This document shows, piece by piece, positions 32,041 through 38,895 of a stretch of 38,895 nt of DNA (positions within the stretch are counted from its first letter, which is position 1; each line of letters starts with the position of its first letter). The notes beneath the pieces were generated by a model, which did not search any database, was not told where the DNA came from, and was given only the letters and a program-made list of their open reading frames with translations. Origin of the DNA: Kiritimatiellia bacterium (GTDB lineage Bacteria > Verrucomicrobiota > Kiritimatiellia > JAQICX01); assembly GCA_027858345.1 (NCBI GenBank), contig JAQICX010000005.1, positions 1 through 38,895 of the forward strand. Direction: 5' to 3'. Both the position numbers and the translations under genes were made by a program.

Positions 32041-33375
32041 ATGATAGTTGAAAAAGTTTTAAAGAATCCGGAAGATTATAATTTTAACATTGATACTTTG
32101 GGAAAGTGTTCAGTTAAAACACCTATTCATTCCGATGCAAGGTTCATAGATGATGACAGCAGAGTTCTGATGAGTCATGATGCAAAATTGCTAAACCAAT
32201 ATATAAAAGATTCTGTAGTGCCGCCATCATTTGAAAGTGCTGGTCCGCGTAAGAAGATTTTTCATGATCCAGCTTGGAGTAGGGCTGCAATTTGTACATG
32301 TGGTGGTTTATGTCCTGGGTTGAATGATGTGATAAAAGCCCTTGTTCAGATTCTTCATTTTGATTATAACCTGAAGAATATTTATGGTATTCGTTATGGA
32401 TATCGTGGTTTTATTCCTGAGTTTGGACATTCGCCAATATTGCTGACGCCTGAAATTGTTGATGATATTCATGAACAGGGTGGTACTATTCTCGGGTCGT
32501 CGAGAGGACAGCAGTCTACAGAAGCTATTGTTGATACACTACTACGTATGAATATTAACATGGTCTTCTGCGTTGGTGGTGATGGAACTTTAAGAGCAGC
32601 ACATGAAATGGCAGAAGAGATAAAGGCTAGAGGCCAGGCTATTAGTGTTGTTGGAATTCCTAAGACGATTGATAATGATTTGAATTTTGTTGGTAGAACC
32701 TTTGGTTTTGAAACTGCAGTTTACGAGGCTTCGAGATTTATATCGTTGGCTCATAATGAGGCAAAAGGAGCTGTAAACGGGGTTGGTCTTGTTAAATTAA
32801 TGGGGCGTGACTCTGGTTTTATTGCTGCATATACAGCATTAGCTAATTCATTGGTAAATATATGTCTTATTCCTGAACTTCCTTTTACTTTAGAAGGCGA
32901 AAATGGTCTTTTTAAAGCTTTGGAAAGACGTTTTGATATGGGAAAAGATCATGCAGTGATTGTAGTTGCAGAAGGTGCTGGACAGGATTTGATTAAGGAT
33001 GAAGAGCAGGACGTTGATGCATCTGGTAATATCTTGAAGAAAGATGTTGGAATATTTCTGGAAGATAAGATAGAGGCACATTTTAAGAAAATAGAGAAAG
33101 AGTGTTCTGTAAAGTATTTTGATCCAAGTTATGCCATAAGAAGTATCCCTGCCAAGGGAACTGATGCGATTTTGTGTTATCTGCTTGCTGTTAATGCCGC
33201 CCATGCGGCGATGGCAGGTAAAACAAATTGTGTTATCGGTCAAATGGGATCAACATTTGTTCATGTGCCAATTGCTCTGGCAACAAAAGAACGTCAGAAA
33301 CTTGATAAGCATTCAAGTATTTGGAAGGGTGTTCTTGATGCCACAAGACAAAATGACTATTTTTATGCAAAGTAA
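32041..33375 (+). CDS. 6-phosphofructokinase, long type (ATP- or PPi-dependent)
   Basis: Phosphorylates fructose 6-phosphate in glycolysis. The 444-aa length and the N-terminal extension of about 80 residues before CTCGGLCPGLNDVI place it with the long PFKs. Motifs: GGDGT at 179-183, PKTIDND at 207-213, MGRDSGF at 254-260, PEL at 278-280. The two residues that separate donors are Gly in GGDGT (as in ATP enzymes) and Lys in PKTIDND (as in PPi enzymes). This mixed pattern is found in trypanosomatid-type ATP-PFKs, so ATP is more likely, but a test is needed. It lies 41 bases before gnd and is probably co-transcribed with it. Confidence 0.92.
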   Translation: MIVEKVLKNPEDYNFNIDTLGKCSVKTPIHSDARFIDDDSRVLMSHDAKLLNQYIKDSVVPPSFESAGPRKKIFHDPAWSRAAICTCGGLCPGLNDVIKALVQILHFDYNLKNIYGIRYGYRGFIPEFGHSPILLTPEIVDDIHEQGGTILGSSRGQQSTEAIVDTLLRMNINMVFCVGGDGTLRAAHEMAEEIKARGQAISVVGIPKTIDNDLNFVGRTFGFETAVYEASRFISLAHNEAKGAVNGVGLVKLMGRDSGFIAAYTALANSLVNICLIPELPFTLEGENGLFKALERRFDMGKDHAVIVVAEGAGQDLIKDEEQDVDASGNILKKDVGIFLEDKIEAHFKKIEKECSVKYFDPSYAIRSIPAKGTDAILCYLLAVNAAHAAMAGKTNCVIGQMGSTFVHVPIALATKERQKLDKHSSIWKGVLDATRQNDYFYAK

Positions 33376-33416
33376 TGTAAGATTTTGAAAACAATAAATA
33401 TGAGGGATAAACTTAA

Positions 33417-34874
33417 ATGAAAGAAAAAGCAGATATTGGTTTAATTGGTCTTGCAGTAATGGGCGAGAACTTGGTTTTGAACATGGAAAGCAAAGGTTTT
33501 ACAGTTGCTGTATTTAACCGAACGGTTGAAAAAGTGGATTCATTTATGAATAGTCGGGGAGCTGGCAAGAATTTTATTGGTTGTCATTCTATTGAAGAGT
33601 TTGTAGAAAGTTTGGCAAAACCACGCAAGGTAATGCTGCTTGTTAAGGCTGGAGCCCCTGTTGATGCATTTATTGAAAAAGTTGTTCCTTTTCTAGATAA
33701 AGATGACATAATTATTGATGGTGGTAACAGTCATTTCCCTGATACAGTTCGTAGATACGAATCTTTGAAGGCAAAAGGAATTAGATTTATTGGTACTGGA
33801 GTTTCAGGCGGAGAAGAGGGTGCTCTTAATGGACCTTCTATGATGCCAGGTGGACACTCGGAAGCATGGCCTCATGTAAAAGATATTTTTCAGTCAATTT
33901 GTGCACACGTTGAGGATGGCAGTCCATGTTGCGAGTGGGTAGGAGAAGGTGGCGCAGGACATTTTGTCAAGATGGTTCACAATGGTATTGAGTATGGAGA
34001 TATGCAGTTAATTTGTGAAGCTTATCAAATTATGGCCAAAGGTCTTGGTATGAGTGCAGACGAAATGCATGAAGTTTTTGTTGAATGGAACAAGGGAGAC
34101 CTTGATTCATATTTAATTGAAATAACCCGTGATATTCTTGCCAAAAAAGATGATGAGACAGGGAAGCCAATTGTTGATATAATTTTGGATACAGCGGGTC
34201 AAAAAGGAACAGGCAAATGGACAAGTCAAGCAGGTCTTGATCTTGGTGTCGGCATTCCACAGATTGCAGAAGCAGTTTTTGCAAGATGTTTATCAGCAGT
34301 GAAAGAAGAGCGTGTTGCTGCAAGCAAAGTTCTTTCAGGTCCTGCACCAAGCTTTTCAGGAGATAAGGCTGCGTTTATTGAGCAGTTAAGAGTTGCAGTT
34401 TTTGCAGCAAAAATCACTTCATATGCACAAGGATTTCAGTTAATGGATGCGGCTGCAAAAGAGTATGGTTGGGATTTGAAATTTGGCGAGATTGCTTTGA
34501 TGTGGCGTGGCGGATGCATTATTAGAGCACGTTTCCTTGTTAACATTAAGGAAGCGTTTGACAACAATCCAACACTTGCAAATCTTATGCTTGATCCGTA
34601 TTTTACGGATGTGGTTGTTGGAGCACAGTCAGCATGGAGAAACGTAGTTAAGAGTGCCATTGATATGGGAATTGCGGTTCCTGCAATGTCAACAGCTTTG
34701 AATTACTATGATTCATACAGATGTGAACGTTTGCCGGCAAACCTTCTTCAGGGTCAAAGGGATTATTTTGGTGCTCATACATATGAGCGGACAGATAAGC
34801 CAAGAGGTGAGTTTTTCCATACAAACTGGACGGGGCAAGGTGGTTCAACATCAGCTTCAACCTATACGGTTTAA
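33417..34874 (+). CDS. gnd: 6-phosphogluconate dehydrogenase, decarboxylating
   Basis: Oxidises 6-phosphogluconate to ribulose 5-phosphate and CO2 in the oxidative pentose phosphate pathway. Rossmann motif GLAVMG at 11-16; catalytic region TGVSGGEEGALNGPSMMPGG and VHNGIEYGDMQLICEAY; C-terminal NLLQGQRDYFGAHTYERTD and FFHTNWTG, which completes the neighbouring subunit's site in the dimer. The 485-aa length is normal for the long form. A strong terminator follows, so PFK and gnd form a two-gene unit. Confidence 0.96.
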   Translation: MKEKADIGLIGLAVMGENLVLNMESKGFTVAVFNRTVEKVDSFMNSRGAGKNFIGCHSIEEFVESLAKPRKVMLLVKAGAPVDAFIEKVVPFLDKDDIIIDGGNSHFPDTVRRYESLKAKGIRFIGTGVSGGEEGALNGPSMMPGGHSEAWPHVKDIFQSICAHVEDGSPCCEWVGEGGAGHFVKMVHNGIEYGDMQLICEAYQIMAKGLGMSADEMHEVFVEWNKGDLDSYLIEITRDILAKKDDETGKPIVDIILDTAGQKGTGKWTSQAGLDLGVGIPQIAEAVFARCLSAVKEERVAASKVLSGPAPSFSGDKAAFIEQLRVAVFAAKITSYAQGFQLMDAAAKEYGWDLKFGEIALMWRGGCIIRARFLVNIKEAFDNNPTLANLMLDPYFTDVVVGAQSAWRNVVKSAIDMGIAVPAMSTALNYYDSYRCERLPANLLQGQRDYFGAHTYERTDKPRGEFFHTNWTGQGGSTSASTYTV

Positions 34875-34887
34875 AGAGACTCATAAG

Positions 34888-34915
34888 AGGCACATCATTT
34901 CTGGTGTGCCTTTTT
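34888..34915 (+). terminator. Rho-independent terminator after gnd
   Basis: A 10-bp stem (AGGCACATCA / TGGTGTGCCT, one G-U type pair) with a TTTC loop and a TTTTTC tail, 14 nt after the stop codon. Confidence 0.88.
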
Positions 34916-35002
34916 CTTTTTATAGTTTTGGAAAAACGAGAACATTAGGTTTTTCTTTTTAAGAATAATAGATTAAACAGCTCATACAGGAATGTTACAA
35001 AC

Positions 35003-37135
35003 ATGAATTATAAAGAATTATTAATATATGTGTCTTCCGATGGAAGTGACAAAAATGACGGACTTTCAGCCTCAATTATTCAAGATGGAGTTGGTCCTCT
35101 GAAGACAATTCAGGCAGCTTTTAAAAAGATTAGATATTATAGAAGTGGTGAAAACCAGGGGATTGATATTAATCTTCATGGTCCCGGATATTTTCCTGGT
35201 AGTGCTCGAATTATTGTAAAAGGAGGGCGTTACTTTTTTGACAAACCACTAATATTGACCTCAGAAGACTCGGCACCTATAAGTGTTGAACCAGCCAAAG
35301 GAGAAGGAGTTGTTTTTGATGGTGGTGTTAAAGTTGATGGTTGGCAGGAAAGTTCAGTCAATGATGTTTCATGTTGGGTAACAGCAAGACCAGATGGATT
35401 TGAAAGCACTTCCGACATCAATCAGATGTTTGTGAATGGTGCACGAGCATTACGACCTTGCTACCCTGAAAAAGGTTTTCTTAGTGTTGTGGATCCTTTA
35501 TCTGAAGAAGCTGATAAATATTGGAATGCCAAGCAAGGCAGTATTCGTTTTAAATATATGGATGGTGAATTACAGCAGTTTTATAATATAGAAGATGTTG
35601 AAATGGTTGCCATGCATTATTGGATTGAAGAACATCTACGTATTAAATCAATAGATGAAGAAAGTTTAACGGCTGAATTATTGTATTCATCATACAAGCC
35701 ATTATCAGGAAGTTGGGGAGGCAGTGCATGTCCATATTATCTTGAAAATGTTTTTGAAAACTTTAATAAGCCTGGGCAATTTTATGTAGATTCTACTCTA
35801 GGCCAAATCTTTTATATTCCACGAGATGGTGAGGAAATTGATAATTCAGAAGTTATTATACCCCAAATTCCTCAGTTAATATATTTCAAAGGAGATCCAA
35901 TCAACGAGAAGTATGTTCAGTGGATTAAGTTTGAAAATATTAATTTTGAACATACTTTAAATCTTTGGCCAGGTGATGAACGCTTTATGAATAATAATGT
36001 TTTCAAGCAAAAGGGGACGCAACGCAGAAGGTGTGGAGGCACATCACAGGGAGCTGTTGACATTCCTGGTGCTATATTTATGGAAGGAACAGTCAACTGT
36101 TCTATAGAGAATTGTACATTTTCAGGATTGGGATGGTATGCTGTTGAAGTTGAGCAAGGTTGTCAGAATATAAGACTCATAGGCAATGAAATTAGAGATT
36201 GTCTTGCCGGTGGCTTTAAAATCAATGGTACAGATTCCAATGGTCACGAAAAAGGTCGCACAGGTAATATAAGAATAACTGACAATCATATTCATGATGT
36301 TGGTAAATATTATCACTCTGGAATCGGCATTTTTGCAAGAAACACATATAACACATTAATATCTCATAATAGTGTTCATGATTTATATTATACTGCAATT
36401 TCTGTTGGTTGGATGTGGGGATATCGTCCTAGTGTATGCAAAAACAATGTTGTTGAATATAATCACCTATACAATATAGGCAAAGAGCTTTTGAGTGATA
36501 TGGGAGGTGTATATACTTTAGGACCACAACCTGGTACTGAAATACGAAACAACCTTATACACGATATAAGTTCAGCACACTATGGTGGATGGGCAATATA
36601 TCCTGATGAAGGAAGCAGCCAGGTTATCATAGAAAGTAATGTGTGTTATAACTGCAATTGCAGCGGTTTTCATCAACATTACGGCAAGGAGAACGTTGTT
36701 CGCAATAATATCTTTGCATTTGGTGATGAAAGTATAATCGCTCTTAGTAAAAAAGAGAAACATCTATCATTTACATTGCAGCGAAATATTTTACTTGCAG
36801 ACAACAGTCTAATCTATTGCGAAGGATATGGGTATTCTTTTAATGATCCGGGGCTTCTACCTATTGACTCATCAATGAATCTTATATGGGATATATCTGG
36901 TGACATAAAGATTGCAAGAGAAAAAAGTGACACAGCTGATGTAGTTCAAGGTGGAGCTAAATCAATGTTGACAGTTGATGAATGGCAAGCAAAAGGATAT
37001 GATAGATTTTCTGTGTTTAAGGATCCTCTATTTAAAGATCCTAAGAATGGTGATTTTACATTATCAGATGATTCTTCTGTAAAAGATATTGGTTTTATAC
37101 CAATTGATTTATCGACTGTTGGACCGAGATATTAA
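35003..37135 (+). CDS. Right-handed parallel beta-helix repeat protein
   Basis: A 710-aa protein of the pectate-lyase-like beta-helix type. The start, IYVSSDGSDKNDGLS...GPLKTIQAAF, is the standard opening of polysaccharide-active PbH1 proteins. Residues about 340-620 hold many short turns of NxI/NxV type (IRDCLAGGFKI, ITDNHIHDVG, IEYN/VEYNHLYNIG, IRNNLIHDI, VVRNNIFAFG). Such proteins, often lyases or glycosidases, are numerous in Lentisphaerota. No signal peptide is visible at the N-terminus (MNYKELLIYVSS), so it may be cytoplasmic or exported by another route. Substrate and activity cannot be read. An AGGA lies about 11 nt before the ATG. Confidence 0.85.
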   Translation: MNYKELLIYVSSDGSDKNDGLSASIIQDGVGPLKTIQAAFKKIRYYRSGENQGIDINLHGPGYFPGSARIIVKGGRYFFDKPLILTSEDSAPISVEPAKGEGVVFDGGVKVDGWQESSVNDVSCWVTARPDGFESTSDINQMFVNGARALRPCYPEKGFLSVVDPLSEEADKYWNAKQGSIRFKYMDGELQQFYNIEDVEMVAMHYWIEEHLRIKSIDEESLTAELLYSSYKPLSGSWGGSACPYYLENVFENFNKPGQFYVDSTLGQIFYIPRDGEEIDNSEVIIPQIPQLIYFKGDPINEKYVQWIKFENINFEHTLNLWPGDERFMNNNVFKQKGTQRRRCGGTSQGAVDIPGAIFMEGTVNCSIENCTFSGLGWYAVEVEQGCQNIRLIGNEIRDCLAGGFKINGTDSNGHEKGRTGNIRITDNHIHDVGKYYHSGIGIFARNTYNTLISHNSVHDLYYTAISVGWMWGYRPSVCKNNVVEYNHLYNIGKELLSDMGGVYTLGPQPGTEIRNNLIHDISSAHYGGWAIYPDEGSSQVIIESNVCYNCNCSGFHQHYGKENVVRNNIFAFGDESIIALSKKEKHLSFTLQRNILLADNSLIYCEGYGYSFNDPGLLPIDSSMNLIWDISGDIKIAREKSDTADVVQGGAKSMLTVDEWQAKGYDRFSVFKDPLFKDPKNGDFTLSDDSSVKDIGFIPIDLSTVGPRY

Positions 37136-37584
37136 GATTAAGGTTAAGATAAAGAATTAAGAGCTGACGAACCGTCTTGTCGAAAAGGCGTGTCCGCCAT
37201 AGCTCGAAGAGCGACGGCGGGAAGTCTGGAACAGCGAAGGCTGAAGCTAGCGGAAATAAATGGTAAACTGTAAAAAATTATGTTGACCTGCAACCAATGT
37301 TTTTAAATTCTTCTGCGCCTGAGCGACGCAGCTTCAGTGTGGAAATTGCAAATTTAGGTTGGCTGGCAAAGCCAGAAAAGGGCCAAGCTGGGGCTTGGCG
37401 TTCCCAGAACGGGGAACGGAAAACGAGCCGCTTTGCTTGCGAGGCATACATTAATCCCATTAGTCATATACGTCTCATCGTGAACAATGGGAGATATGAG
37501 ACTGATGAGACATATGTGGTGACTACATCACCGAAAAACGAACAACGATTCACGAAATACTGTAACTTGTGAAGGAAGTTTTAT
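37136..37584. repeat. Repeat-module mosaic after the beta-helix gene
   Basis: A 449-base gap. TTAAGATTAAGGTTAAG overlaps the stop codon. A TCCGCCATAGCTCGAAGAGCGACGGCGG-type element (about 37190-37220) is followed by GTCTGGAACAGCGAAGG (37224-37240), the reverse complement of a 17-mer in the spacer of the 13013-13186 element. A variant palindrome CCAAGCTGGGGCTTGG plus GTTCCCAG lies at 37383-37406. A GTCTCAT/GATGAGAC array is at 37451-37516. The frames across it are fortuitous. Confidence 0.8.
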
Positions 37585-38553
37585 ATGAAGAAGAAAATTT
37601 TTATATTTGCTGTTTGTCTTTTGGTAATAGCGTTAGGGGTGACATTTTGGCATTTGCATAGAGAACCTTTATTGTATTTATCAAATGACAGGATTGAACT
37701 TGGAGTTTTGCCGGATGTTGGAGGGCGTGTGGTTATATTTCGCTTAAAGAATGGTGCGAACATCTTAAGATCTGTTCCTGAACTTTGGCCGCAAAAACAT
37801 CCACGGCCTAAACTTGGAGCGCCTGACAAATCTTTTTATGGACATATTGTTTGGGTTGGTCCGCAGAAAGATTGGTGGGTGCAACAAGATTTGTTACCAG
37901 GCAAAAAGTCTAAAAGTTCGGATTGGCCACCTGATCCATTTACGATATTTGCTCATTATAAAGTTTTAGAACACTCTTTGACTAATTTGGTAATTACAGC
38001 ACCTGTTAGTCCTGTGACTGGTTTAGAAATTACAAAGGAGTTTACGCTTGATGGAAATAGAGCAAAGCTAATAACCACCGCAGTAAATCGCAGAAACACA
38101 CCTGTTTCCTGGAATCTTTGGTCTAACACAAGGTTGCCTGTAAAGCATGCAGTATTTATTCCTATTAACTCAACAAATGATATTGACAGAATGGAGGTGG
38201 GGTATCAGATTAAAACATTATACATGCCATATGTTGTAACCAACGGTAATTTTATTTATGACTATAAACTTGATGAGCTGGACTATTCAAAGGAGAAACT
38301 TGCTACAAAAGTTTTTATGAAACCAGCTAAGCAACGCTTTAAAACAATTCTTGATGATTCTGTTTTTATAAAAGAGATGCCGGCAAATGTACAGGCTGAC
38401 AATGTTCATTCAAATCATACACCATTGGAGTTTTATGTTGATTTTGGAAGTGATGGTGGTTTTATGGAACAAGAATTTCACGGCGAATATAAGACACTTG
38501 AACCAGGTGAGTCAACTACTTTAGAAGAAGATTGGTTGCTGCTCCCAAGATAG
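37585..38553 (+). CDS. DUF4380-like membrane-anchored protein
   Basis: A 322-aa protein with an N-terminal signal or anchor (KIFIFAVCLLVIALGVTFW, 4-22). The remainder looks like one beta-sandwich domain with the aldose-epimerase-like phrase IELGVLPDVGGRVVIFRLKNGANIL (36-60) and later EFTLDGNRAKLITTAVNRRNTPVSW and a C-terminal LEPGESTTLEEDWLLL. This matches DUF4380 as I remember it; the family has no proven function but is thought to bind sugars. An AAGGAAG site precedes the ATG. It lies downstream of the beta-helix gene on the same strand, separated by repeats. Confidence 0.75.
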   Translation: MKKKIFIFAVCLLVIALGVTFWHLHREPLLYLSNDRIELGVLPDVGGRVVIFRLKNGANILRSVPELWPQKHPRPKLGAPDKSFYGHIVWVGPQKDWWVQQDLLPGKKSKSSDWPPDPFTIFAHYKVLEHSLTNLVITAPVSPVTGLEITKEFTLDGNRAKLITTAVNRRNTPVSWNLWSNTRLPVKHAVFIPINSTNDIDRMEVGYQIKTLYMPYVVTNGNFIYDYKLDELDYSKEKLATKVFMKPAKQRFKTILDDSVFIKEMPANVQADNVHSNHTPLEFYVDFGSDGGFMEQEFHGEYKTLEPGESTTLEEDWLLLPR

Positions 38554-38895
38554 TAGCCATAAAATCAGGATTTGAATCTTTAACTGCTACCATTTATGGT
38601 GATAATTATTGATAAAAGTTACAAGTTGTTTGTTAGTAGAGGTTTAAGTAAAATTGTAAAATTAATTTAAAAATACTTTTTGCGCATTGCATCCCGCTAT
38701 GCGGGACCAGCAAAGCTGGCATAAATCATAATAGAGCGAAGCGACTTCCTAACCTCGTAGAGAACCATTTACTATTTAGGGCATCCTGTTTAATTCATAA
38801 CTAACGTATTGGTAAATATTAATACTTTATTTTGCATACTAAAGTGCAAGGGTTTCAGCATATTTTGCCCAAAAAGCTTGCAGATGAACTATAAT
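38554..38895. other. Right-end intergenic sequence
   Basis: A 342-base stretch to the window edge. It holds CCCGC-TAT-GCGGG followed by CCAGCAAAGCTGG (about 38692-38719), related to the core of the composite repeats, and otherwise AT-rich sequence. No supported gene. Confidence 0.55.

Noticed and set aside
38839-38895. Possible C-terminus of a leftward gene entering from the right edge (18 codons ending HLQAFWAKYAETLAL)
   Set aside because: Too short to support. Plausible residues, but one frame of three is expected to stay open for this length by chance.

Overview
The window looks like a chromosomal stretch from an uncultivated bacterium of the PVC superphylum, most likely Lentisphaerota or a close relative. 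This is an inference. It rests on a uroporphyrinogen-decarboxylase-family protein, a DUF4380-like protein, a long right-handed beta-helix protein, Bacteroidetes/PVC-style topoisomerase IV subunits, a compact alanyl-tRNA synthetase, a long-type phosphofructokinase, and AT-rich genes separated by GC-rich intergenic repeats. I see no rRNA, tRNA, CRISPR array, transposase or phage genes.

Layout. Positions 1-223 hold the 5' end of a leftward URO-D-family gene. Positions 533-3480 carry a MalK-type ABC ATPase, a solute-binding protein and a small membrane protein, with no permease. Positions 3974-12916 form a leftward housekeeping block: topoisomerase IV A, topoisomerase IV B with lysS, yebC, and a radical SAM protein. 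Positions 13304-16924 are a tight three-gene signalling operon: a STAS anti-sigma-factor antagonist, an NMT1/THI5-like periplasmic binding protein, and a Cache-HAMP-PP2C phosphatase fused to an anti-sigma kinase-like ATPase. Then come an SPFH/zinc-ribbon protein, a compact alaS, and a riboflavin cluster (ribH-nusB-ribD-ribE).

Positions 23818-27892 hold an arsR-led cluster: a DUF318 permease, an ArsE-like mini-thioredoxin, a DGC-domain protein, a thioredoxin lipoprotein, ArsF-like and ArsG-like proteins. The Cys pairs suggest an electron relay across the inner membrane. The rest includes a site-2 protease (leftward), a T7-lysozyme-type amidase with a new-looking triple C-terminal repeat, a pseudouridine synthase, a lipoprotein, phosphofructokinase with 6-phosphogluconate dehydrogenase, the beta-helix protein, and a DUF4380-like protein.

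The most striking non-coding signal is a mosaic of short repeat modules in the intergenic gaps. They lie downstream of stop codons, and their orientation follows the strand of the upstream gene: one way in the leftward block, the other way in the rightward blocks. Two of the three divergent 5'-5' gaps have none. The third contains a strand-symmetric inverted pair of palindromes. This suggests a family of transcribed 3'-end elements rather than random junk.
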